DNA of 5,937 nucleotides from Leptolyngbya sp. SIO4C5 (GCA_010671965.1 JAAHIC010000312.1:1-5937); one strand, 5' to 3'. Positions 1 through 5,937 are shown, counted from the stretch's first letter. Numbers and translations are program-made. The notes: generated by a model not told the origin, from the sequence alone.

Positions 1-1748
1 TCCGGGTGAAAGGACAGGAAAAGGACTATCAGTTCATGCTGCGGACGCGCAACCCAGGCGGCTTTATTCCGCCAGAGCTGATGCTGACCCTCGATCGCCT
101 TTCCGAGGAATACGGTAATCATACGCTGCGAGTCACTACCCGTCAGGGCTTTCAAATTCACGGCATTCTTAAAAAGAATCTCAAAGAGACGGTAGCAGCT
201 ATTGTCCGCAGTATGGGGTCTACTTTGGGTGCCTGCGGCGATATCAACCGCAACGTCATGGCTCCGCCAGCCCCATACCAAGATCGGACGGAGTACGTCT
301 ATGCCCGTCAGTATGCTGACAACATTGCTGATTTGCTAGCCCCGCAAACCGGAGCCTACTACGAAATCTGGCTGGACGGAGAAAAAGCAATTACGGCGGA
401 AGAAGCGCCGGAGGTCGTCGCCGCTCGGCAGCGCAACGGCAACGGCACAATTGTCCACGACAGCGTAGAGCCGATTTACGGCACTTACTACATGCCGCGC
501 AAATTTAAATGCGCGGTGACGGTACCGGGGGACAACTCCATTGACATCTATACCCAGGATGTCACCCTGGTTGTGATGACAAACGCAGCCGGAGAGCTGC
601 AGGGCTTCAACGTTCTGGCCGGAGGCGGCATGGGCCGCACTCACAACAAAGAAGAAACCTTTGCCCGTCTGGCCGATCCGATTGGCTACGTAGCCAAAGA
701 AGATGTCTACGACCTGTTGAAGGCAATCGTCGCTACCCAGCGAGACTATGGCGATCGCTTTAATCGCCGTCATGCCCGCATGAAGTACCTGATCAATGAC
801 TGGGGCGTGGAAAAATTTCGGGAAACGGTTGAAGGCTTCTTTGGCAAAAAGCTGGAACCTTTCAAGCCGCTGCCGGAATGGAAATACTACGACTACCTGG
901 GCTGGCACGAACAGGGCGATGGCAAGCTATTTTTTGGTATTTCGGTAGAAAATGGCCGCGTTCATGACAACGGCAAACTGCAGCTCAAAACGGCGCTGCG
1001 GGAAATTTCTGAGCGCTTTCACCTGCCGATTCGCCTCACCGCTAACCACAATATTGTTCTCTACGAGATCGATCCGGCTGATCAGACCGCGATTCAGGAA
1101 ATTCTCGATCGCTGCGGGATTCAGGCCGAAGCCGAAGTTGATCCGCTAGTGCGCTACTCAATGGCCTGCCCGGCCCTGCCCACCTGCGGACTGGCAATTA
1201 CCGAGTCGGAGCGGATCATTCCCAGCATCATCGACCGCCTCAAAGCTCTACTCACCAAGTTAGACCTGAGCAGTGAGCACTTTGTCATTCGCATGACCGG
1301 CTGCCCCAACGGCTGCGCCCGTCCTTACATGGCAGAGCTGGGCTTTGTCGGCAGTGCCCCCGACAGCTACCAGATTTGGCTAGGGGGATCCCCTAACCAA
1401 ACCCGGCTGGCTCGGCCCTATGTCGATCGCCTCCATATAGACGAGTTAGAAAAGGGACTAGAGCCTATCTTTGTCTATTTCCGGGAGTCACGCCAGGGGC
1501 AAGAGAGCTTCGGTGATTTTTGCGATCGCGTTGGGCTAGAGACCATTCGTCAGTACGTCGAAAACTACACGTCTACAGATGCCCGCCATCTGGAATCAGC
1601 AACGCCGCCCCAGGGTGGCAGCCGTCACCGTATTGGCATTACCCACGATGTCTATGCGCAGCTAAAGGCAGCATCTGAGCAGCAGGGGCGGCCCATGTCG
1701 CAGATTACGGCAGAGGCAGTTTTGGCCTATCTCAAAAATCAGGGATAA
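1..1748 (+). CDS. sir: Ferredoxin-sulfite reductase, 5' end cut by window edge
   Basis: This enzyme reduces sulfite to sulfide with six electrons from ferredoxin in assimilatory sulfur metabolism, using siroheme coupled to a [4Fe-4S] cluster in the cytosol. Numbering the Val codon at 6-8 as residue 1, the cluster cysteines are C388 and C394 (CPALPTC) and C433 and C437 (TGCPNGC). Anion-binding residues match E. coli CysI: R46 in TTRQ, R82 in NRNV, and K166 and K168 in PRKFK. The GSTLGACGD segment is typical of sulfite rather than nitrite reductases. The reading frame is open through the left edge, and the GTG at 6-8 is an internal Val in a conserved [10 protein letters not shown] stretch, so it is not the start. 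Family length of about 635-650 residues suggests that roughly 60 residues are missing. Residues 540-580 form a ribbon-helix-helix-like tail after a short linker. The gene is convergent with gst. Confidence 0.96.
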   Translation, partial: RVKGQEKDYQFMLRTRNPGGFIPPELMLTLDRLSEEYGNHTLRVTTRQGFQIHGILKKNLKETVAAIVRSMGSTLGACGDINRNVMAPPAPYQDRTEYVYARQYADNIADLLAPQTGAYYEIWLDGEKAITAEEAPEVVAARQRNGNGTIVHDSVEPIYGTYYMPRKFKCAVTVPGDNSIDIYTQDVTLVVMTNAAGELQGFNVLAGGGMGRTHNKEETFARLADPIGYVAKEDVYDLLKAIVATQRDYGDRFNRRHARMKYLINDWGVEKFRETVEGFFGKKLEPFKPLPEWKYYDYLGWHEQGDGKLFFGISVENGRVHDNGKLQLKTALREISERFHLPIRLTANHNIVLYEIDPADQTAIQEILDRCGIQAEAEVDPLVRYSMACPALPTCGLAITESERIIPSIIDRLKALLTKLDLSSEHFVIRMTGCPNGCARPYMAELGFVGSAPDSYQIWLGGSPNQTRLARPYVDRLHIDELEKGLEPIFVYFRESRQGQESFGDFCDRVGLETIRQYVENYTSTDARHLESATPPQGGSRHRIGITHDVYAQLKAASEQQGRPMSQITAEAVLAYLKNQG

Positions 1749-1761
1749 ACTTAAAAACTTG

Positions 1762-1795
1762 CCTGCATCAGGTAGGGTAGCCCTGTCTACCCTAC
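1762..1795. terminator. Hairpin between convergent sir and gst, likely bidirectional terminator
   Basis: A perfect 9-bp inverted repeat pairs GTAGGGTAG (1772-1780) with CTACCCTAC (1787-1795) around a 6-base loop. It starts 24 bases after the sir stop and its right arm contains the gst stop codon (1792-1794). A smaller overlapping stem pairs CCTG (1762-1765) with CAGG (1769-1772). No T-run follows on the plus strand. On the minus strand a run of five T lies just past the small stem, at about 1757-1753, so the fit to an intrinsic terminator is better for gst than for sir. Termination is inferred from position and shape. Confidence 0.55.
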
Positions 1796-2457
1796 GAGTT
1801 CTGCCGCTGATCCATTAGCTGCCGCATTCGATCGCGAAAGGCTGCTAGAGCTTCAGCGGTAGGCTGCGTTTTTTGCCAAGCCGGACGCTGAATCAGGCGA
1901 TCGCGCCAGCGCGCCAGCTTGGGGTAGTTTGTCAGCGATACCTCCAAGTCCGGGAACCAAGCAGCAACCGTGCCCGCTACAATGTCGGCCAAACTGAGAT
2001 GATCAGCGCCCAAAAATTCATCCTCTCCCAGGATTTGTTCCCAGAACTGCAGCACCACCTCAGCCTGCTGCATTGACTGAGCGATCGCTTCAGCATCCGG
2101 CTCACCAAACCCCATCATCTTGCGAATGAGCGGCGTCATCGCCGGCAGCAGCTCATTCAGCGTCACCATCTGCACCATGCGCACGCGGGCGATCGCTTGG
2201 GGAGCACAGGGCATCAGCGGCGGCGATGAATACATCGCTTCCAAGTAGTCCAGAATCGCCAAGGATTCAATCACCGTGAAGTCATTGTCCACCAGTACCG
2301 GAATGTGGTGAAACGGGTTCAGCGCCAGAAAATTGGCCTGGAACTGCTCACCGCCTAAATCAACTTCAACGAGATCAAACGCCAGTCCTTTCTCCAGCAG
2401 CGCCACCCATACCCGGCGGGAGTTGATAGAGAGCGGCGTGTGATAAAGCGTCAGCAT
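1792..2457 (-). CDS. Glutathione S-transferase family protein
   Basis: A soluble 221-residue protein with the two-domain glutathione S-transferase architecture, normal for the family. The N-terminal thioredoxin-like domain (about 1-80) opens with the beta strand MLTLYHTPLS. S10, or less likely S13, sits where the catalytic Ser or Cys lies. The cis-proline is P53 in HIPVL, and E64-S65 form the motif that binds the gamma-glutamyl group of glutathione. The helical C-terminal domain (about 88-200) carries the conserved N-capping box S155-L-A-D158. The ATG at 2457 is supported by a GGGAG ribosome binding site seven bases upstream and by the family's usual N-terminus. It lies 11 bases behind topA and is probably translated from the same message. 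Its substrate cannot be read from sequence: detoxification, peroxide reduction or isomerisation are all possible. Family assignment is secure and the subclass is not. Confidence 0.93.
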   Translation of the reverse strand: MLTLYHTPLSINSRRVWVALLEKGLAFDLVEVDLGGEQFQANFLALNPFHHIPVLVDNDFTVIESLAILDYLEAMYSSPPLMPCAPQAIARVRMVQMVTLNELLPAMTPLIRKMMGFGEPDAEAIAQSMQQAEVVLQFWEQILGEDEFLGADHLSLADIVAGTVAAWFPDLEVSLTNYPKLARWRDRLIQRPAWQKTQPTAEALAAFRDRMRQLMDQRQNS

Positions 2458-2464
2458 AAATCTG

Positions 2465-2469
2465 CTCCC
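2465..2469 (-). promoter_or_regulatory. gst ribosome binding site overlapping the topA stop
   Basis: On the minus strand the order is TAG, then GGAG, seven bases, then ATG. The GGGAG Shine-Dalgarno core uses the last G of the topA stop codon (2471-2469). This fixes the gst start and suggests that ribosomes ending on topA help translation of gst. Confidence 0.7.
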
Positions 2470-5207
2470 TAGGAAGCTTTTTTCTCTTCCGATGAAGTAT
2501 CGTCGGTTGCTTTCTTGCGGGTGGTTCGTTTCTTAGCGGTAGTACCCGTTGTTTTCTTGGTGGTAGATTTCTTGGTCGTGGTTTTGCGCGTGGACTTTTT
2601 AGCCGCTGACTTGGCAGAAGACTTAGCCGTAGATTTCGTGGACTTGCGGCCCGACTTTTTCTTGGTAGCCTGTTTCGCCTCTAACAGCTCTAGGGCCAAC
2701 TCCAGGGTGATATCGTCTGGCTTTTTACCCTCTGGTAGGGAGGCATTGGTTTTGCCATGCTTGACGTAAAAACCATAGGGACCGTCATAAATATTGACTG
2801 GCTGCTCGTCCTCCGGATGATTGCCCAACTGCTTTAGCGGTTCAGCGGCCTTGCGCCGACCGCGCCGACTCTTAGGCTCGGCCAAAATTGCTAAGGCTCG
2901 CTCTAGGGTGATTTCGAGCACGCTGTCGTCTTTTTTGAGCGATCGATAGTCTTTGCCCTCTTTCCCCTGATCGTGAACAATATAGGGGCCATAGGGGCCA
3001 ATGCTGGCTTTGATCTTAGCGCCGGTTTCAGGATGGGTACCCAGTAGGCGAGGTAGGGACAGCAGTCCTACCGCCATCTCCAGGGTAACGGCATCCATCG
3101 GCGTTCCCTTCGGCACAGAAGCCCGCTTGGGTTTAGGATTTTCCTCCGTCTTTTCCCCCATCTGCACGTAGGGGCCGTAGGTTCCAATCAGGATGTAAAT
3201 AGGCTCTCCTGTCTCCGGGTGCAGTCCAATTTTGTCGGGGCCTTCGGTCTTCTGCTTCAGCAGGGTTTCCACCTGATCGGCATCCAAGTCAGCCGGCGTC
3301 ACATCCTGCGGAATTGACGCTTTTACCTGTCCGTCATCGCTTTCCGCTTCCAAATAGGGGCCATAGCGACCGATGCGCACTTTTGCCGCTAGGTTCTCTA
3401 AATCAATAGTTCTAGCCGTGTCAGGATCAATTTGACTTTGGCGCTGCTGTACCTGCTGCTCTAAGCCCTCATCCCCCAGATAAAACTGGTTGAGATAGGG
3501 TAGCCACTCCGCATCCCCTACGGAAATTTCGTCTAGGGTGCGCTCCATTCGCGCCGTAAAGCTGAGGTCTACCAGGTCGGGAAAATGCTTCTCCAGCAGG
3601 TCTGTCACCGCAAACGCCGTGAACGTCGGAATCAGACTGTTGCTAGTAAGCTGAGCATAGCCGCGATCGACAATGGTGCCAATGATGCTGGCGTAGGTGC
3701 TGGGCCGACCGATGCCCTCGCTCTCCAAAGTTTTCACTAAGGATGCCTCAGTGAAGCGGGCAGGTGGTTGGGTTTCGTGGCCGATGGCTTCGAGGCTGTG
3801 GCATTCTGGCCCATCCCCTACCTTTAGATTGGGTAGGGTTACTTCCTGATCCTCGATCGCTGCGTCGGGGTCGTCTGAACCTTCTACATAGGCGCGGAAA
3901 AATCCTGGAAAGTCAATTCGCTTGCCGCTGGCTCTAAAATTAGCGTCCTCAACCTCAATCTGCACCGTGATATGAGTCTGACGGGCTTCCGCCATCTGAG
4001 TGGCCACTGTCCGCTTCCAGATCAGGTCGTACAAGGCCCGCTCTTTATCGCGCAGTCCCGTTTCTTGGGGGGTACGGAAGGTGCTGCCTGCCGGACGAAT
4101 CGCTTCGTGAGCTTCCTGAGCATTTTTGCTCTTGTTGGCATACTGACGGGGTTTGGGGCTGAGGTAGTTCTGGCCGTAGCGAGTTTCCACGCAGCTTCGC
4201 GCTGCCGCGATCGCCTGCTGCGACAAATGCACCGAGTCCGTCCGCATGTAGGTGATGTAGCCCTTTTCGTAAAGGCTTTGAGCCACTCGCATAGTTTCGC
4301 GAGCCGACATGCGCAGCTTGCGGTTAGATTCCTGCTGCAGCGTTGAGGTGGTGAAAGGGGGCGAAGGCTTGCGGTTAGAAGGCCGCTCGTCGATATTGGT
4401 AACCGTCCAGGCTCCGGCCTCTAGCCGCGTCTGTAAAGCTCTGGCCTGTTCCTCGTTCAGCAGAACAACATTGCGCCCTGCGGCAATTTGGCCCGTATTC
4501 TCATCAAAGTCGCTGCCATTGGCTAGGCGGGTACCTGCCAAAGAATACAGCTTCGCCTCAAAATCACTTTTGTCGTGCTGCAGCGTGGCCTTGAGATCCC
4601 AGTAGGAACCTTTGCGGAAAGCTCGTCGCTCCCGCTCGCGAGTCACTAGCAGCCTAACGGCAACCGATTGAACCCGTCCGGCTGAAAGACCCCAGGCAAT
4701 TTTTTCCCATAGCAGCGGTGACAGGGTGTAGCCCACCAGTCGGTCTAAAATTCGCCGCGTTTCCTGTGCCCGCACTAGCTGATCGTTGATATCGCGGCAG
4801 TTCTCTAACGCTGCCTGAATGGCCTCTTCCGTAATCTCATGAAAGACCATACGCTTGGTGGGCACTTTAGGCTTTAAAAGCTGCAGTAAGTGCCAGCTAA
4901 TGCTCTCTCCCTCGCGATCTTCGTCAGTCGCCAAAACCAGCTCATCAGCCTGCTTCAGGGCGTCTTTGAGAGACTTGACAACTTTCTTTTTGTCTTTAGG
5001 AACAACGTAGAGGGGTTCAAACTGAGCTTCCGTGTTGACGCCCAGCTGGGCCCATTTCTCCCCCTTAACGGCAGGGGGGATTTCGCTAGCTGACTTCGGC
5101 AGATCGCGAACGTGCCCCATCGACGCTTCGACGCGGTATCCAGAAGGCAAATAGTTACGGATGGTCTTCGCCTTGGTGGGCGACTCAACAATGACGAGAG
5201 TTGACAT
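2469..5207 (-). CDS. topA: DNA topoisomerase I (type IA), lysine-rich C-terminal tail
   Basis: This enzyme relaxes negatively supercoiled DNA by cutting one strand through a 5'-phosphotyrosine. It is 912 residues long. The TOPRIM domain (about 1-115) has E8 in VESPTKAKT and the metal-binding D95-x-D97-x-E99. The core has GLSAGRVQS (173-181), the catalytic Y320 in [20 protein letters not shown] (363-372) and GIGRPSTYA (498-506). Four C-terminal repeats centre on YGPY-like motifs at 615-618, 677-680, 739-742 and 811-814. There are no CxxC pairs, so the zinc ribbons of E. coli TopA are absent. The tail (849-912) has 20 Lys and 4 Arg among Ser, Thr and Ala, and probably binds DNA without sequence specificity. 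The ATG is fixed by an in-frame TGA at 5225-5223 and by the standard [11 protein letters not shown]-terminus. No Shine-Dalgarno sequence is visible. The gene diverges from ndhB and precedes gst. Confidence 0.98.
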   Translation of the reverse strand: MSTLVIVESPTKAKTIRNYLPSGYRVEASMGHVRDLPKSASEIPPAVKGEKWAQLGVNTEAQFEPLYVVPKDKKKVVKSLKDALKQADELVLATDEDREGESISWHLLQLLKPKVPTKRMVFHEITEEAIQAALENCRDINDQLVRAQETRRILDRLVGYTLSPLLWEKIAWGLSAGRVQSVAVRLLVTRERERRAFRKGSYWDLKATLQHDKSDFEAKLYSLAGTRLANGSDFDENTGQIAAGRNVVLLNEEQARALQTRLEAGAWTVTNIDERPSNRKPSPPFTTSTLQQESNRKLRMSARETMRVAQSLYEKGYITYMRTDSVHLSQQAIAAARSCVETRYGQNYLSPKPRQYANKSKNAQEAHEAIRPAGSTFRTPQETGLRDKERALYDLIWKRTVATQMAEARQTHITVQIEVEDANFRASGKRIDFPGFFRAYVEGSDDPDAAIEDQEVTLPNLKVGDGPECHSLEAIGHETQPPARFTEASLVKTLESEGIGRPSTYASIIGTIVDRGYAQLTSNSLIPTFTAFAVTDLLEKHFPDLVDLSFTARMERTLDEISVGDAEWLPYLNQFYLGDEGLEQQVQQRQSQIDPDTARTIDLENLAAKVRIGRYGPYLEAESDDGQVKASIPQDVTPADLDADQVETLLKQKTEGPDKIGLHPETGEPIYILIGTYGPYVQMGEKTEENPKPKRASVPKGTPMDAVTLEMAVGLLSLPRLLGTHPETGAKIKASIGPYGPYIVHDQGKEGKDYRSLKKDDSVLEITLERALAILAEPKSRRGRRKAAEPLKQLGNHPEDEQPVNIYDGPYGFYVKHGKTNASLPEGKKPDDITLELALELLEAKQATKKKSGRKSTKSTAKSSAKSAAKKSTRKTTTKKSTTKKTTGTTAKKRTTRKKATDDTSSEEKKAS
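3052..3072. repeat. Inverted repeat with GGTAGG core inside topA
   Basis: GGTAGG (3052-3057) is repeated inverted as CCTACC (3067-3072) within topA coding sequence, in the C-terminal repeat region. The core is shared with the sir/gst hairpin at 1771-1795 and with 3816-3838. Confidence 0.4.
3816..3838. repeat. Inverted repeat with GGTAGGG core inside topA
   Basis: CCCTACC (3816-3822) and GGTAGGG (3832-3838) form a perfect 7-bp inverted repeat around nine bases. It encodes part of [10 protein letters not shown] (about residues 457-466), a stretch that looks like a variable surface segment of TopA. No function is known to me. Confidence 0.45.
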
Positions 5208-5230
5208 AGGGCTGTAAACGTCTCAGGCCG

Positions 5231-5267
5231 TTAAAACTTCTTTTAATATAGATAGAAAAATCTATCT
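5231..5267. repeat. Two tandem perfect palindromes upstream of topA
   Basis: TTAAAA (5231-5236) pairs with TTTTAA (5241-5246) around CTTC. Immediately beyond, AGATAGA (5250-5256) pairs with TCTATCT (5261-5267) around AAAA. The first lies in the likely 5' leader of topA. The second sits between its candidate -35 and -10 elements. They could be operator half-sites or a small leader hairpin. Confidence 0.6.
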
Positions 5268-5275
5268 GCTGTCGG
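5245..5275 (-). promoter_or_regulatory. Candidate topA promoter with palindromic spacer
   Basis: Read on the minus strand, CCGACA (5275-5270, 4/6 match to TTGACA) is followed after 19 bases by TATATT (5250-5245, 5/6 match to TATAAT). Transcription would begin near 5238 and give a leader of about 30 bases. The spacer is almost entirely a 7+4+7 palindrome. A long spacer can make a promoter sensitive to supercoiling or to a twisting activator, which would suit topA. The promoter call rests on consensus matching alone. Confidence 0.4.
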
Positions 5276-5483
5276 AATAGAGGGTTTGAGGAAACCAGGC
5301 TGACTTTGTAGACGCTAATGACAGGTCACATCCAAACCGCCTTTGCCGCAATATTCCCAAATCTATACTGCGATAACTTGCAGGTTAAAAACAAATTAAA
5401 CATTTTTTAAGCCCTGTAAAGTAAGCGATCGCCTGTTGGGTTTACGGACTGGTCATAGACGACAGTGAGTTTTGAGATCGGTT

Positions 5484-5597
5484 ATGGCTTCACGATCGAA
5501 AACCATGATTCCGCAAAAACGGCTTCGTCTATATGAGTTAGCGTCCAAACGTGAGCTAGCCGTCCCCTCCTATTTAATAGGCTTATATCGAAAGTGA
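5484..5597 (+). CDS. Doubtful 37-residue basic ORF, unrecognised
   Basis: I do not recognise this ORF. An ATG at 5484 opens 37 codons ending at TGA 5595-5597. The product would begin MASRSKTMIPQKRLR, is rich in Lys and Arg, and has no obvious signal peptide or membrane segment. The only ribosome-binding hint is a GAG about seven bases before the ATG. It is the longest plus-strand ORF in this intergenic region, but a run of this length is expected by chance. It overlaps the stem at 5469-5503 and the palindrome at 5569-5581, so the bases may be constrained as RNA or DNA and not as protein. Confidence 0.15.
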   Translation: MASRSKTMIPQKRLRLYELASKRELAVPSYLIGLYRK

Positions 5598-5607
5598 CGA
5601 GTTCGTC
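5569..5607. repeat. Paired short palindromes in the intergenic region
   Basis: CCTATT-T-AATAGG (5569-5581) is a near-perfect 13-base dyad, and GACGA-GT-TCGTC (5596-5607) a perfect 12-base dyad 14 bases further on. Both look like protein-binding sites or small RNA hairpins. They are followed by TCGG/CCGA (5628-5642). I know of no regulator whose consensus they match. Confidence 0.4.
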
Positions 5608-5667
5608 TAGGCGGGTTGCCGAACTTCTCGGTCTGAGGCCGATGATGAAAGGGACGGAAATATTGCA

Positions 5668-5690
5668 CTGCTTAGTTATGCTGCTTAGTT
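5668..5690 (+). repeat. Direct repeat CTGCTTAGTT x2 upstream of ndhB
   Basis: The 10-mer CTGCTTAGTT occurs at 5668-5677 and again at 5681-5690, separated by ATG, giving a 13-base period. The CTTAG within each copy is complementary to CTAAG at 5708-5712. TGTA (5690-5693) and TACA (5701-5704) add a small dyad just downstream. Confidence 0.55.
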
Positions 5691-5706
5691 GTAGAGATGT
5701 TACATT

Positions 5707-5817
5707 GCTAAGGGAGTTGAGCGATCGCCCATAGGGCCGTCTTTGTTTCCAGTTTGGAAAATGGCTGTGCGGCTTTAGCCTGGGCGAGGCAATTTTACCT
5801 GTAATAGCTCCCTAAGC
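5707..5817 (+). promoter_or_regulatory. Candidate structured RNA leader of ndhB
   Basis: The segments 5707-5719 and 5805-5817 can pair over 13 positions with one A-A mismatch and two G-U wobbles, closing an 85-base loop. Inside lie GCCC-ATA-GGGC (5727-5737), TTTCCA-GTT-TGGAAA (5746-5760) and GCCT-GGGCG-AGGC (5778-5790, in competition with GGCT/AGCC across 5763-5780). The closing stem ends ten bases before the ndhB ribosome binding site. This shape resembles a multi-branched cis-regulatory RNA, but it matches no riboswitch class that I recognise and the fold is predicted by eye. Confidence 0.35.
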
Positions 5818-5826
5818 TGACTGTTC

Positions 5827-5830
5827 GAGG
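5827..5830 (+). promoter_or_regulatory. ndhB ribosome binding site candidate
   Basis: GAGG lies 11 bases before the ndhB ATG, slightly farther than usual. An AGG at 5836-5838 is too close to be better. An in-frame TGA at 5818-5820 rules out an upstream start. Confidence 0.5.
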
Positions 5831-5841
5831 TATTTAGGCTA

Positions 5842-5937
5842 ATGGATGTGACCAATCTTGCCGCGCAGCTCAATGCCGGTACGATTCTGCCGGAGGGGAT
5901 CGTCATCGTCACCCTGCTGGTAGTCTTATTGGGCGAC
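5842..5937 (+). CDS. ndhB: NAD(P)H-quinone oxidoreductase subunit 2 (NdhB), 3' end cut by window edge
   Basis: Only the first 32 codons are present. They read MDVTNLAAQLNAGTILPEG and continue with a hydrophobic run, GIVIVTLLVVLL (19-30), which is the start of the first membrane helix. This closely matches the cyanobacterial NdhB N-terminus as I remember it. NdhB is a proton-pumping, antiporter-like membrane subunit of NDH-1, homologous to bacterial NuoN, and is shared by the NDH-1 forms used in respiration, cyclic electron flow around photosystem I and CO2 uptake. The ATG is the only possible start because TGA 5818-5820 closes the frame upstream. The gene diverges from topA and has a long, foldable upstream region. 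With fewer than 7% of the roughly 500 codons visible, integrity cannot be judged. Confidence 0.85.
   Translation, partial: MDVTNLAAQLNAGTILPEGIVIVTLLVVLLGD

Larger units (their letters stand above)
751..5728. repeat. Eight dispersed HIP1 octamers (GCGATCGC)
   Basis: Perfect copies start at 751, 1522, 1897, 2081, 2189, 4207, 5425 and 5721. Random sequence of this length would hold about 0.1 copies. The pattern is a hallmark of many cyanobacterial genomes. Many near-copies (CGATCGC with one base off) also occur. Two copies are intergenic and the rest are in coding DNA. Confidence 0.95.
5208..5841. other. Divergent topA-ndhB intergenic region
   Basis: This 634-base region lies between divergent starts and contains no long ORF, tRNA or recognised RNA family. 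From left to right it holds: the topA promoter candidate and tandem palindromes (5231-5275); a GGTTT/AAACC stem (5283-5296); a TATACT box (5364-5369) that could be a plus-strand -10 but has only a weak -35; an AT-rich stretch (5386-5410); two HIP1 sites (5425 and 5721); a stem joining 5469-5480 to 5493-5503; a 37-codon ORF; a cluster of dyads (5569-5642); a direct repeat (5668-5690); and the foldable ndhB leader (5707-5817). The size suggests a long ndhB leader, an unrecognised small RNA, or both. Confidence 0.7.

Noticed and set aside
6..8. GTG as the start codon of sulfite reductase
   Set aside because: The frame is open to the left edge, and the Val lies inside a conserved [10 protein letters not shown] stretch. 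Family members have about 60 more residues upstream.
336..908. 190-codon minus-strand ORF opposite sir
   Set aside because: It lies wholly antisense to conserved catalytic sequence and its product shows no recognisable family features. It is a shadow of sir.
1..1748. Assimilatory nitrite reductase as an alternative identity
   Set aside because: The [13 protein letters not shown] segment and overall match to plant sulfite reductases favour SiR; nitrite reductases differ here.
2515..2769. 84-codon plus-strand ORF rich in Val, Phe and Leu, membrane-like
   Set aside because: It is the reverse complement of the Lys-rich TopA tail, which automatically yields hydrophobic codons.
3972..4346. 124-codon plus-strand ORF opposite topA
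   Set aside because: It covers the conserved TopA catalytic region and its product resembles no family.
5318..5410. 30-codon ORF on the plus strand
   Set aside because: It has no ribosome binding site, a length expected by chance and no recognisable sequence.
5691..5703. NtcA-like box GTA-N7-TAC upstream of ndhB
   Set aside because: NtcA sites use an 8-base spacer, and no well-placed -10 box follows.
5642..5734. 30-codon ORF (29 from the second ATG) with GAGG upstream, before ndhB
   Set aside because: The ribosome binding site is plausible for the second ATG at 5645, but the length is at chance level and the frame runs through the putative leader structure. A leader peptide is possible but unsupported.
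5761..5778. Five-codon upstream ORF (MAVRL) in the ndhB leader
   Set aside because: It is too short to judge and no ribosome binding site precedes it.
5208..5841. Known small RNA, tRNA, riboswitch or CRISPR array in the intergenic region
   Set aside because: I saw no cloverleaf, no Yfr1-type ACTCCTCACAC motif, no cobalamin or glutamine riboswitch core and no regularly spaced repeats.

Overview
The window is cyanobacterial chromosomal DNA. Three lines of evidence agree. There are eight perfect copies of the HIP1 octamer GCGATCGC in under 6 kb. The sulfite reductase is of the ferredoxin-dependent plant/cyanobacterial type. The right edge carries the N-terminus of NdhB, a subunit of the cyanobacterial/plastid NDH-1 complex. 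The genes look moderately GC-rich and the one long intergenic region is more AT-rich. A filamentous or Leptolyngbya-like lineage would fit, but the genus cannot be fixed from this sequence.

Layout. (1) 1-1748, plus strand: most of ferredoxin-sulfite reductase (sir), cut at the left edge, ending in a small ribbon-helix-helix-like domain. (2) 1749-1791: a short convergent gap holding a strong hairpin that overlaps the stop codon of the opposing gene. (3) 1792-2457, minus strand: a glutathione S-transferase. (4) 2469-5207, minus strand: topA, DNA topoisomerase I, with a lysine-rich tail instead of zinc fingers. gst follows topA by 11 bases and its ribosome binding site overlaps the topA stop codon, so the two are probably one transcript. 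(5) 5208-5841: a 634-base divergent intergenic region full of dyad symmetries, holding a candidate topA promoter, one doubtful 37-codon ORF and a potentially structured ndhB leader. (6) 5842-5937, plus strand: the first 32 codons of ndhB.

Functionally these are housekeeping genes: assimilatory sulfite reduction, relaxation of negative supercoils, glutathione-dependent chemistry, and NDH-1 electron transfer. They do not form one pathway. A loose link exists between sulfite reduction (cysteine, then glutathione) and the glutathione S-transferase, but these two genes are convergent and not in one operon.

I found no mobile element, CRISPR array, tRNA, rRNA or defence system. The parts most worth a second look are non-coding or appended: the multi-hairpin ndhB leader with mutually exclusive pairings, the palindrome between the -35 and -10 candidates of topA, and the DNA-binding-like tail on sulfite reductase.
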